A stretch of 64,000 nt of DNA from Enchytraeus crypticus. Its lineage: Eukaryota; Annelida; Clitellata; Enchytraeida; Enchytraeidae. Where the stretch lies: positions 2,016,001 through 2,080,000 of the forward strand of contig CAJHZI010000203.1 in assembly GCA_905160935.1 (NCBI GenBank). The letters are read 5' to 3'. The notes beneath the pieces were generated by a model. That model was not told the origin of the DNA, searched no databases, and worked only from the letters and a program-made list of their open reading frames with translations. Shown one piece after another: positions 45,632-56,600 of this stretch; positions within the stretch are counted from its first letter, which is position 1, and every line of letters begins with the position of its first letter. A program made the translations under genes and the position numbers.

Positions 45632-47200
45632 TTTTTTGACTACATTTCATCGTCTTATTATTAACTTGCTATAATATTGTTACTTAAATCTGAATCAAAT
45701 GTCGGTTAAACTTATTAATTTGTTATTTATTTCATTAGCCAAATATATTTATTCTTACTTGTAAGTTATTTGTTTAAATTGTAATACCAGCAACTCAATT
45801 TTAAATGAGCAATAAGTACCATCTGCAAAGAAGTCATATATATATATTTGTGTTACCAGCGTATATTAAGCTAAATTTTAAAGGAAAATAACTCACGAAA
45901 TGTAACAATTCCCTAAATAAGGTTTATTAGAAAATTTAGTTTTTTTTCTATTATTAAGGCCATATTAATTTTCTAGTGGTATTTAACGAAATATTTTTTC
46001 AGTTATGTGTTGTCCTTAAGACGTTCTTGACGTAGCCCTCGGGTGAAGAACCGGACGTTAAATATTGATTTTATTTAGATTTTTATTGTATTGAATGTTG
46101 TTGCTAACCTTGAAAAGTTTTTAAATATTTTATAATATACGAAGACTGAGAGCTAGAAGTTTCATAGAGCTTGCCTGTTTTGTAAAATGCTTTGAAAGCG
46201 CAGTAGCTGCATGGTATGCTACCCTTCAACAAGGCACCATCTTCTGCTGTCTTTTAGGCAACAACTTTCAAATTGAATTTATTCGATTTACTTAGACTTT
46301 AGAGCTAATGATTTAAATGATATTTTCTTGTAGAATGTATACAACGTTGGCAAGTAGTAAATTAATGGACGGGCGTTCGTTTTACCTAAGTTGAAATTGT
46401 CCTGAATTTTGTATAAACACTTGAATTTCTATTATCCGATAGGAGCAATGCAGATAATTAATAAAATATAATATTTAGATAATGGAAGTCTTCATTGAGT
46501 CGTCAATGGAAGGAAAACAGGAAAAAATACAAAGCAAAGGATTTATGAAAGGTCAAGGCTGACAGAGTGCAAAATGACTAAACACTGAAGTCAATATCAA
46601 CGTCAGTTTCATCTCTCGAAAGGAGTTCACTAGTGACCAGAGAGCCCAGGATTTTTACCTTGCATATAGTGTCCCTTAGTGGGACACCTTAACTGATTGA
46701 CTCATCGACGTTTTTCTGATAGCGGGTCAGTATGTGCGGGGTTCAAATCCTAGCTCGTCCGTCACTGACATCGCTTTCGAGTGAGGAAAATGACCCTATC
46801 ATTAGCTTTACTCTCTCGTAGATAAACTGCGATAATTCAGTGAGCGAGTCATCGCTATAGTTGTTATTGACAATTTGCTTTAGTTATGACACCATACATG
46901 TTCGCTGATGGCTGGGTATAGAGCACTCCTGTCTGATCAGCGAGAGTTTGCGGCTTCATAATCCTGCCCTATCTTCTCTGACATTTTGTAAGGCAATGGA
47001 CCATTTGATTAATTTGCTGATTTGTCAATACTGTACAAAAGCTTTGATTGTCTTATTACAATTGCCAATTATAGCAGAGCTTAAAAAATACGAGATTAAA
47101 ACGTTCCTGTTAGATAAATGTTAGGCTATTTTGAAGTGTTAGAGATATTATAATTTTATATAATATTTATTATTACTAGATATACAAATTATTTTATCAT
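45632..47200. other. intergenic, SINE pair and tail fragments
   Basis: 46015-46070 is a tail fragment (GAAGAACCGGACGTTAAAT). A decayed antisense SINE A (46598-46690) and a sense SINE A (46715-46810: GCGGGTCAGTATGTGCGGGG, GTTCAAATCC) form an imperfect inverted pair. The remainder is AT-rich and unique. No BTB/BACK exon for the downstream Kelch ORF was found here. Confidence 0.6.
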
Positions 47201-47204
47201 TATT

Positions 47205-47460
47205 ATATATTTTGGTTCCTTTCGTACTACATTATGACAAAGGATAGAAAATAACCTGGCTTGCGCCGGTCTGAACTCAGCTCATGTAGAGAATTATGGG
47301 TTGAACAAACTCTCATGTTGTGACAATTTGATTCTCTAAGCCAACATCAAGGTGCCAATCCTCACCTTGGATATGAGCTCTAAGGTGAGATTAACCTGTT
47401 ATCCCTAAGGTATATTGGTCTGTGATCTATTTAGGTTCAGATTGTCCGTTTGAAGTTCAA
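47205..47460 (-). pseudogene. nuclear copy of mitochondrial large-subunit (16S) rRNA, antisense fragment
   Basis: Read on the minus strand, the conserved peptidyl-transferase and sarcin-ricin region appears in order: CCTTAGGGATAACAGGTTAA, GAGCTCATATCCAAGGTGAG, GATTGGCACCTTGATGTTGG, TTCAACCCATAATTCTCTAC, ATGAGCTGAGTTCAGACCGG and TAGTACGAAAGGAACC. The plus strand includes the binding site of the universal 16Sbr primer (CCGGTCTGAACTCAG). It is only about 250 bp, flanked by nuclear sequence, so it is a NUMT or assembly-joined mtDNA, not a working rRNA gene. The edge nearest the Kelch ORF (47420-47460) is less certain. Confidence 0.9.
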
Positions 47461-47471
47461 TTCTACTAGAT

Positions 47472-48389
47472 ATGTTTCACAAAGCCTTTATTGTAAATGT
47501 TTCAGAACGGATTCTACTAATAGTAGGGCTGGAATTTGACGGCCCAAATATGCTTCAAAAAACCTTTGAAATCAGTTTAGACCAGCCAGACAAGATCAAT
47601 GCCGTCAAATCTTCGCCATTTTCTAGCTTGCACGAGTCGGCTGCCTGTGTGATCAACAACGACTTGTACATTGTGGGTACAGGATTGTCATGCCGAGAAA
47701 TGTGGAAGTGGTCAGCTAGTAGAGACGAGTGGACGAGATGTGCGGACCTGCCATTAGGTAGACGCAGTCACAGTATTATCTCTATAGAGAACAAAATCTA
47801 CATGTTCGGAGGCTGGAAAATTGGCTATATGAAACTGCATGACAGTATTCTCTGTTATGATATCGACACAAACGTTTGGACTGAAGGAGGAAAGCTACGA
47901 CACGCTGTTATATTCGCTGCATGTGCCGCGTATGAACATTACGTGTACGTGTTTGGTGGAGCGGATAAAAGGAGGAGGGCTGTGCTCTACGTGCAAATCT
48001 ATAACACAATTACATGTGCCGTAACGACAGCATCTAAATTAGTTCCTGTGGGATTTGGTTTAATGAAAGCCGTTGTTTGGAGAAATACAGCCTTTCTTAT
48101 TGGCGTCAAAAGTTGTTTTATATTCGATTTTGAGTCGAATAAGTGGCAAGAGAGAAATAGATTCAAGACAGGTGTTGCACATTTTGGTTTAACTCTGGAT
48201 GATAGCACGCTCTACATCTCAGGAGGTGCTACACTAAGTGATCCGATGTTGACATATAGCGATGAGGTGAAGAGTTTAAGGGTTGAAGATTTCCTGTCAG
48301 ATAACAAGAAGTCAAATTGGAAACATCACGCTATTCTACCCTCTCGTGGTCTCATTGAATCCGTTAATAACGTTGCTCTGTTAAAATAA
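47472..48389 (+). CDS. Kelch-repeat protein (Kelch-only ORF, KLHL-like C-terminal half)
   Basis: The 305-aa product has about five Kelch blades: ESAACVINNDLYIVGTG, HSIISIENKIYMFGGW, ACAAYEHYVYVFGGA and LTLDDSTLYISGG, with the W..D..TNVW / DEWTRCADLP linker pattern. It would form a beta-propeller, usually a substrate-binding module of a Cul3 ubiquitin ligase. The BTB and BACK domains normally preceding it are absent. The frame is closed by a TGA at 47451-47453. Either the ATG at 47472 is the start of a Kelch-only gene, or an acceptor (TTCAATTCTACTAG, ending 47469) makes this a 3' exon entered in phase 1. The stop TAA (48387-48389) overlaps AATAAA (48385-48390). The ORF is intact over 305 codons, which argues for function. 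Confidence 0.8.
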   Translation: MFHKAFIVNVSERILLIVGLEFDGPNMLQKTFEISLDQPDKINAVKSSPFSSLHESAACVINNDLYIVGTGLSCREMWKWSASRDEWTRCADLPLGRRSHSIISIENKIYMFGGWKIGYMKLHDSILCYDIDTNVWTEGGKLRHAVIFAACAAYEHYVYVFGGADKRRRAVLYVQIYNTITCAVTTASKLVPVGFGLMKAVVWRNTAFLIGVKSCFIFDFESNKWQERNRFKTGVAHFGLTLDDSTLYISGGATLSDPMLTYSDEVKSLRVEDFLSDNKKSNWKHHAILPSRGLIESVNNVALLK

Positions 48390-48427
48390 ACACCAAATGT
48401 ATCAAATTTGTTCCCGATACAACCATC

Positions 48428-48560
48428 ACTGGCTGGAGCCAGTGTCGAAGTCTGTAAGGTACTCGACCGCAGATCAATATGTGCTTGTTCAAATCCTCGG
48501 CTCTCCCGTCAGTGACATCGCTTTCGAGTGAGGAAACTAACACTAACCTTAGTTGATTTT
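48428..48560 (+). mobile_element. tRNA-derived SINE, family A
   Basis: Begins 39 bp after the Kelch stop: CTGGCTGGAGCCAGTGTCGA, TACTCGACCGCAGATCAATA, GTTCAAATCC, CCCGTCAGTGACATCGC and GAGTGAGGAAACTAACAC. Confidence 0.85.
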
Positions 48561-48639
48561 TAGCTTTAGCTTTTTCAAGTGTGGAATTATATTTTAAGTC
48601 TTTATTTATCGTCTGTATTTGATGTAAATTATTTACTCA

Positions 48640-48835
48640 AAGGGGTAATTAAAGGTAGAATAGAAGGAAAGAAGATTAGATGGAGACCGAGGCTTGGGAT
48701 GCTGGATGATTTGATAATGTAACTAATATTGAATGTTGCTTTGAAGAGAAAAGTGGAGGATAGAAATAAGCGGAAGAGTTATATGCCATGGACATGCCAG
48801 TAGACAATACACTGAGAGAGATAATTATCAGAGGC
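48640..48835 (+). mobile_element. LINE 3'-end fragment with short (GA) tail
   Basis: GGGGTAATTAAAGGTAGAATAG, GAGACCGAGGCTTGGGATGC, GAAGAGAAAAGTGGAGGATAG, GACATGCCAGTAGACAATAC and ACTGAGAGAG align in order with 17360-17550. Confidence 0.78.
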
Positions 48836-48999
48836 AAAATATTTGTGTCGAATGATATTGCATTTTGAATTTAATTATTACTATTGTTTGTATAATTAGC
48901 TAAATAATATTTCGGTCTTACTTATTTATTCAGAAATAAAGCATTGGATCATTAAACGGTTAAAATTCTAGCTTAGTCCGGTTTCTGTTAGAGGTGGGA

Positions 49000-49165
49000 A
49001 TTTTTTGAATTTCCAGAGTTCGGGTTAGGTTCGGTTCGTTGAAAATGAAAGTTAGGTTCGGTTCGGGTTCGATTAGCAGTTGACAATTTGAGAGTTCGGT
49101 TCGGTTCGTTGAAAATGAAAGTTCGGTTCGGGTTCGGTTCTAACAAGGGTTCGGGTTCGGCTTGC
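49000..49165 (+). repeat. GGTTCG-rich tandem repeat
   Basis: Overlapping GGTTCG and GGGTTCGGTTC words. The block GTTCGGTTCGTTGAAAATGAAAGTT occurs twice, 65 bp apart (about 49031 and 49096). Confidence 0.8.
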
Positions 49166-49777
49166 TTTCCAACTCACAATAGTTCGATTCTAGTTCGAAA
49201 TGGTTTAGTTTTGATAATGTTGCAATTGTTTAACTGTACTTATACTAATCATGGTTATGACAAACATTTTTAAAATGGTTTATGGTAAATATGCTTAAAA
49301 ATGCATTAAGTCATAATAGCTGCCACATTTTTCACCTGGGTAAAAAATATCACAATGAAAAAAGGAGAGAAATGGTATTTATTCCTGTTCATTTCTTAAA
49401 ATATTGTTAGTTGACCAACACATGTTCATAATATAGATATTTAGCTTTATTATTGTATCTGAAATATTTTCCTTGATTATAACGAGCTAATAGAATGCTT
49501 CATCAATTTTTTAATTTTTAATGTCACTATACGTCTATACGTGTAATGAAACAAGCAGAGAGATACACACTACGGTTTTAAATCACATCTTCTTTAGTAG
49601 TGAGAGCATTTAATCAACTATTTCATAAATGAAATACCAATAATCAGGTATACCTTAAAAATCCATCCGAAATTTAATTACAATATTTTTGCTACGAGCC
49701 TGCTATAAGAACCATCATAGGAAAAATATAAACTAAAATCGCCGTTCATCGACTTTCCATAATCTAATTAGGTTAAC

Positions 49778-49993
49778 TGTGATTGTGTCATATGCAACAT
49801 ATGACACAATCACAACATGTGTTTTAAAATTCAGCAAGTAAATATGTAGGCCAACTACGAAATTATGGATACGTAATGAAATATATTAATAAGTAATAAT
49901 TTTCTTCTGTATTTTGAGAGGTTTCTTCACAATTAAGATTTTAAAACTTTATGCAAATTATTAACGTTAAATTTTGCATATGACACAATCACA
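49778..49993. repeat. palindrome with a distal third arm (MITE-like)
   Basis: TGTGATTGTGTCATATG (49778-49794), a 3-nt loop, then its exact complement CATATGACACAATCACA (49798-49814). A further exact 20-nt inverted match to 49778-49797 lies at 49974-49993. It could be a small element with terminal inverted repeats; no target duplication was identified. Confidence 0.75.
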
Positions 49994-50227
49994 ATCAAAT
50001 TAAAAGATGAAAACTTGTCGATTATTCAATGCACACGACAATAATAAACAGCACGGAGATCATTCAAGACGTCGTTGAGGTATCTACAATAACATGTTAA
50101 GCAAGTGTAAAATAATGCAGATACAATACATAGCGCAAACACAGCCGAGGTATTTACTTGATCCAAATATATGTAGGCCTACGCGTATATGATAACAAAA
50201 TGGTAGTCAAGTAAAAAAAGTAAATAC

Positions 50228-50450
50228 GCATTATAGTGAAATGATCAACTATGTTGATATATATCACTTTTTAATACCCCATGTTTAATCCGTTAGGCAA
50301 TTTGTTTCATTTTCCGTGTAACCAATCCAGTTAATGTCCGAGATTTTACTCTCAAATCAGCTCGGCTGGGATTCAAACCCACGAGGGTTCAATTCACCTC
50401 AGGATCCGTCATTTAAAACTTCATGACGTTACCCCTACGCTATTAAGCCA
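50228..50450 (-). mobile_element. tRNA-derived SINE, family B
   Basis: A near full-length copy. On the minus strand it reads TAGCGTAGGGGTAACGTCATG, CGTGGGTTTGAATCCCAGCC (B box), GAGTAAAATCTCGGACATT, and a tail ATCATTTCACTATAATGCG. Confidence 0.87.
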
Positions 50451-50459
50451 TTTTTCTCA

Positions 50460-50825
50460 AGTTACTGAATCCGAACTTTCCATTTTACTTAAAAATATAA
50501 ATATAATAGAAACCCTTTAATGAGGTAGTTAAGAATAAAAATGCCACTTTCTTACTTAATTAGAGTTGATTAGATGTCGGGGATACGCATATGTACAACT
50601 GTCAAGTGAGCGAGCTCGAAATTAAAAGCTAATTTATTAACAAAATAAATAATTTATTATTATTCAGAGAGTCAACATTTTATTTTAGAAACAGGAACCG
50701 CAGACACTATTGCACGAAACAATGCAGATTAATAATTAGAATTTAAACTAAGATCAAAGGAACTTTAAACTAAGACAAGATCGATAACTAAACGTCTTTT
50801 AAGTAATTGCCTTGAGATTGCATCC
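50460..50825. other. no gene seen
   Basis: AT-rich unique sequence. Confidence 0.5.
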
Positions 50826-50832
50826 TAATAGA

Positions 50833-50940
50833 ACTCCCTCTCTCTCTCTCTCTCTCTCTTTATTTCTCTCTCTCTCTCTCTTACTCTCTCTCTCTCTCTC
50901 TCTCTGTATCTTACTCTCTCTCTCTCTCTCTCTCTCTTTA
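50833..50940 (+). repeat. (CT)n microsatellite
   Basis: About 105 bp of CT interrupted by TTTAT, TTACT and GTATCTTA steps. Confidence 0.95.
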
Positions 50941-51059
50941 TGAACTATCTATCTTACGATAAGAAGGTGTCGCTATTTTCATCGACTTCTACTCACAGTA
51001 CATTATTTTTTGTGCAAAATGAAAAACTGGATAGAACAAAGATAACAATTTGCTAAAAG

Positions 51060-51245
51060 ATGTAGGCGAATAGAAGGTAGAGTGGACGTGATAGTACATG
51101 GAAAACCTAGGCTTAGGATGCTGGATGATTCCTTAACTCATTAGTACATTAATATGAAAAATTGCATAAGATAAAAATACGTGGAAGAGTTGAATGCTAT
51201 GAGCCTGCCACATGATTACATTGTGTGAGAGAGAGAGAGAGAGAT

Positions 51246-51290
<45 letters not shown>

Positions 51291-51302
51291 GAGAGAGAGA
51301 GT
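51060..51302 (+). mobile_element. LINE 3'-end fragment with long (GA)n tail
   Basis: AATAGAAGGTAGAGTGGACG, AAACCTAGGCTTAGGATGCTGG, GAATGCTATGAGCCTGCCAC and ATTGTGTGAGAGAG lead without a break into about 75 bp of GA repeat. Confidence 0.78.
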
Positions 51303-51304
51303 GA

Positions 51305-52240
51305 TTCACTAAAATGAATCCCGGCCATCGTTTCAACAGCCACGATAGTTAACGATTGCTACATATGCCAAAAACTAATGCACGGTAGATAGGACTACAC
51401 TATTCACACACAAAACTACTGTCAATATACACATGTTAATTTACAATGAATGCAACGCGATGAGATATGGAAGAGAGGGAACATGCAAAAAATCTACGAG
51501 CACAATTCACTAACATTTCTAACTATAAACAACAGCAAATAATCACATTATTTAATAAGAGGGAATGCATCTGGACAGAATAGCCCTGAATACTGTTGAC
51601 TCATTTACACCTCTTAATGAAATCTCTTAGTTAATTACATTAAATTAGTTAATTAACGAATTAGTTAAGAAGAAAGTCTTCATCTAAATTTCTTATGTAG
51701 AATAATATACCTCGCAGCGCATAATTTACGTGGATATAGTAAGAATTAACTCTATTAAATAGACTACGCGTATATTGCTATAGGTACTCATATATACTAT
51801 ACAATGAATTATATCTCTTAAAGACGTTGCAGCTGTGTAATTGTACCATTTATTGCGTATATATTGCGTATCCTAAACAAGCATTTGCTACTTTCTGACC
51901 CGGCACTGTTATGATACGTTATGTTTATTAATTACCAAATGATTTATAGTTGGATGTAATTATATGAGATCGTTATAGAGAATTTCTACGTCAACGAAGA
52001 TGCAATGTAAAACTACTGAGCGATAACTTTGACATACAAACAAAATAATTCACATTAAATCCATTCAATAACAAACCGTAAAACACACTAGGACCCCATG
52101 TTTATTTTCTCGCCAGAAATAGTCATCAAGAATATGTTGCTTCACATATGAACACAAGATACAAAATCTACCAAGCACTATTAGATAATCTCTAATGCAG
52201 CAATAAAAGTGAAGTGCTACCCTTCATGAGATTTTGTCAA
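51305..52240. other. no gene seen
   Basis: AT-rich unique sequence downstream of the EGF-like gene (which is on the minus strand). Confidence 0.5.
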
Positions 52241-52241
52241 A

Positions 52242-52247
52242 TTTATT
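52242..52247 (-). terminator. polyadenylation signal of the EGF-like ligand gene
   Basis: TTTATT on the plus strand is AATAAA on the minus strand, about 104 bases after the proposed stop at 52351. Confidence 0.45.
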
Positions 52248-52350
52248 TGATTTGCCTTCAGGACAGTGCACTGACAGACCATGAGAGAGATGTGTCGTAT
52301 GATGAAATGGGCGTACACTTTGATATGTAGATTGCTTCCTAGGAAGCGAC

Positions 52351-52530
52351 TCAGAGATCCGACGAATCAAACCTTACAAGTGGTATGGAATGAGATGGCT
52401 GAGTTCTATCGTGTGAGAGGCGTGCTCCTGAATTAGGTGCGTGTGATCTCTCGTAAGATGGGCGTGACCTCGGATATGAGGGGTGTGGCCTAATCTCATC
52501 GTCCTGCACAGATGGGTGGATCGTTTGATT
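52351..52530 (-). CDS. EGF-like ligand candidate last exon (cytoplasmic tail)
   Basis: Acceptor CATTGGTTGACGCAG|AATC, phase 0. 59 codons rich in Ser, Pro, Arg and His (RPHPSYPRSRPSYERS), ending FDSSDL. GC-richer than the DNA on either side. An internal acceptor (CTGTGCAG|GACG) would shorten it by nine codons and keep frame. Confidence 0.5.
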   Translation of the reverse strand, partial: NQTIHPSVQDDEIRPHPSYPRSRPSYERSHAPNSGARLSHDRTQPSHSIPLVRFDSSDL

Positions 52531-53599
52531 CTGCGTCAACCAATGACAGCAGGAGGGCATGAATATACATTTAGTAGTGTGTAAAATACACAAATAATCA
52601 TACAATATAATTATTATATAATTATATTATATAGTCCGCTCTAAGCCAAAGCCACGTTTAAAGTCAGTTTCTTGTTCTATAGCATACAGTTATTCTATGG
52701 ACCATATTATACTATTATAACCGATGACGGGAAATGTGAGACTGAAATATGCAGTAGGATTGCACAAGCAAAAGCGGCCTTTGGTGATAGGAAAGAACTT
52801 TTAACAAAAAGTCTAAAGAAAGACACAAAGATAAAGATAGTGAAAACTTGAGTTTGGACTACACTATTGTATGTATATGAAACATGGATCTTAAGGAAGG
52901 AAGATATTAGGAAACTGGAGGCGTTGGAAATGTGGATCTGGAGAAGAATGAAGAGGATTAGCTGGACTCAGAAGTTACAAATGAGAAAGTTCTGGAGAGA
53001 GTTGGTACCTATAGACAGTTGATAAATGTATTAAGAATTAGTAATAGGAGTTGGATAGGACACATTCTAAGGAGGGAAGTCTATTAAAAGAGGTAATTGA
53101 TGGTAAAATGGTAGGAAAAAGAGGCAGGGGCAGGCCGAGATTAGGCACGTTAGATGATTTAAAGACCTACTCATATGTAAGGACATGAAGATGAAAGCCG
53201 AAGACAGAGAAGAATGGAGGCGTTATATACCATGGACTTGCCGGTAGGCAGTTAACTATGTGAAAGGGAATAATATAATTTCATGAGCTATTTAATTGTC
53301 GAGAAATAGATGTTAAAACTAGATAATATACCTTTACGAATAATTACATGGTATTTATTAATATCGTTCTGTTATACTAGTTTCTTCAATGAATCGTTGA
53401 TTAGAGTTGCTGCTATTATTAATTAGAAAAACTTTCTTTCACCATTTCAAAGTGATGTACATCCTTCAAAGTTTAACAGGGATAAAGAGCTCTATAGAGA
53501 ACTGAACTTAATAGAGAAGCAAAGAATAATATTTGAGAAAGACAGCAAAATCAGAAAAATAGAGAATAACACCAATGAGCAGGAGTGAACCTGATAGAG

Positions 53600-53644
<45 letters not shown>

Positions 53645-56600
53645 CAAAAGGAAAGAGAATGAAATGAGTGTGAAAAAGGAGCATAGAGAAAGAGGTAGAT
53701 AGAATCAGTGAAAGAGATTGACAATTAAAGACATTGACGGAGACTGGCTAATGAGACAGGCTAATGAGATTGGCTAATGAGACTGGCTTATGAGACTAGC
53801 TAATGTTATACGTACAGAATGAGGACCTCCATTGACTTCTACGAGATCATATTTAACTTCCTTATTCCTCTCTATAGTCCATGCGCTTGAGGGAGGAGTT
53901 TCATTAGCCGAGGCTACAACGCCATTGGTTGGCTCTCTGCCAAGTTCCGCCCTCTTTCTTCTTCTCCTCCAGCCACGCCTCTTCCTCACGATGATGACCA
54001 CCGTTAATACTATGATAGCGAGTATCATTACGACCAGCAGCAATACGCTGACGTAGAACAATATCATGTCTCGCCTTCTTTGATCTTCAACAGTACCTGG
54101 ATCTTTTACAATCAATCAATCAATAAATTAGTCAATCAATCAATATTTCTATCAATATTCAATATACTTTTAAAAAAGCTAAGAAAATATCTTAGTCGAC
54201 TACATGTAGCTAAGAAAATATCTTAAAACGCAGATAGCATTAAAGTTAGTACTTACAATATCTCGGGTCAATGAACCTATACTGACATCTGTTACCCATC
54301 CAGTCTTTAGGACAACTGCAGTTATGCAAAACATACTCAAATAAATTAGATGCCAATACATTAAATACTATACATAAACCATACAATTATAATGCAGTGC
54401 ATTTAAATAACTTCAACAATTACAATGAAACAACTAAAATGCGGCTTCTATTATTTACTTATATCTACCCTAATACTCTCTCATCCGCTCTCTCTCTCTC
54501 TCTCTCTCTCTCCCCCCATAATGGTCTGCCGAGTTGCAGGTCCATGATACATATTTCAACTTACAGTCTGCTGTCATGCTCCACACATAATACGTCTTAA
54601 TGATCATTAAGTAAATCACTTCACAAATGGCTAGTATTTTACTTTTGCTTTTTCTCCAGTGGCCTGAACACAACTCAGACAAGATTACTAGCATCGTCAA
54701 AATCATCACAATCGCTGTGACACTCATGCATCAGATACATGTAAGTACATGTAGTTCACAGTGAAGGACTAAGTATTTATAATATATACATGTAGTTGCA
54801 TGTGTTAATAAGAAAAACCACCAAATGCCAACAATGAAAGAATTCAATTTCATTTAATTTTTCTGAATTTCATTTCAGTAAGCAGTATTTTGTTGTTGTA
54901 TTTATTATATTATTGCAATACATAGTATCATGTTGTATTGTTCTGCATTATAATACTCTTCACTTTATCCAATTTGTACTGTCACAGACAGTATACTGTT
55001 GTGGAAACAGGCGCTAAAGCAGTCAGAAATTTATCTATAGTCCCTTATATCCTATTAGAACTGACGTAACGAGTGCTAACAGCATTGAGCAAAAACCTCA
55101 AGCGTTGAAAGATTATTTCTAAACTTGCGCTATCTGCAATTCCCTCTCAAAATGAAAACGTTACTAACACTCATGAAGAGAAAGGAAAAAAATAAGAAAA
55201 CTATGAAAAGAGCAACAAGGCAAGGAAACTCTACTAGACTATTATGTGTGCTATGTCATGTGCATAACTATTCTAAATAACTAGACTAGTCTTAACTGGA
55301 CTAATTATGACAAATCTTAACTAGACTAATTAAGACTAGTCTCAATTAGGGTAAGAAACAGTCTTAACTCGACTATCAAAAACCATAAATTGAGCTCATA
55401 CTCGCACTGGGGGAGTGTCCTAATCTCGTCACTGATGTCAATCACGTAACACACGCCCCCATTGAGACAAGCGGCCGCCCTCTCTTCCTCTATGTCGCAG
55501 CTCTTGTGGTTCGAGGGCTCCGGGCTCGTGGGGGCAGGTGTGGGCCTTCTCGTCGTTTTCTTCTCCTCTACAGGCTGATGTCGTCTCGAACAAGCCTCTG
55601 CAAACAATGCGTATATTTTTAATTTTATAATATAAAAGGTAATGCTAACGTCAGTTTTCTCACTCGAAAGCGATGTCAGTGACGGGCGAACCCAGGATTT
55701 GAACCCCGCACATACTGATCCGCTTTCGAATATCTTACCGACATAGCTACTGGCTCCAACCAGTATATAGACATATAGGCCTATATCGCCTTGTTTAGCC
55801 CGGGTGTGTTTGGACCACTGCAGAATAGGGCAACCGCAAACAAGCTGCCGCGTGCACGTAAGAGGCGAGTAAGGCAGAGAGGCCACCTCAATAGGAAATA
55901 TATTTCCCAGGATTAAATGGCAGGTAATCCATCCAAATCCAAATCCAAACCATTGTCAAAAAATGCATTTGGTTGGTGAAAGCCTAGGCTCCAGAAATTG
56001 CTACAACATTTCCTCGGAAAAAATAGGCGATTCATTGATGATATTCTGTGGAACAGAGAGGAGTGGAGAAGGTCTAATCGTATCCCTACTCTAGGTAAAT
56101 TGGAATTCAAAAGAAGAAGATCCTGGTGATGTAAAGCAGATAAATATACATTCATGTAATAAAAGATATTGTATCTTTAGTAATTTATTGAATTAAGTTC
56201 TTCGTATATTCCTCAAGCATGTAATAAACTTTCAACAACAACAGCAACAGTACGATAAGAGTGCTACTGTTGTCCATGACAACATCGAACACTGTGGAAC
56301 CAAATTACAACCGATGAGCAGAGTGAGGGGTCCATAAACGGTGCGAGCCAAACTCCGGGTAGTCAGTCCAAGTTTCTTATAAGACAACAACTTTCATGAA
56401 ATGTAAACCGATTAAAAATTGACATAAGAACACTTGTAATATGTCTAGATTTCGTTATTTCAAACAGCCGTGCAAAAACAACAACAACAACAATTGAAGT
56501 GCTACTGTAGGCTAGCTAATGACAGCATCGAGCATTATGGAGCCAAGCCATTGAAGCCAATCCGACGAGCATAAAACAAAAGGATACCAAAAGGTTAAAT

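Noticed and set aside
47205-47460. Functional rRNA gene
   Set aside because: Only about 250 bp of the large-subunit rRNA is present and its flanks are nuclear.
53774-53815. EGF-like ligand ending at the stop at 53774
   Set aside because: The last codons fall in a GGCTAATGAGACT simple repeat, and a phase-compatible downstream exon with an acceptor, GC-richer composition and a poly(A) signal exists. Kept as the alternative.
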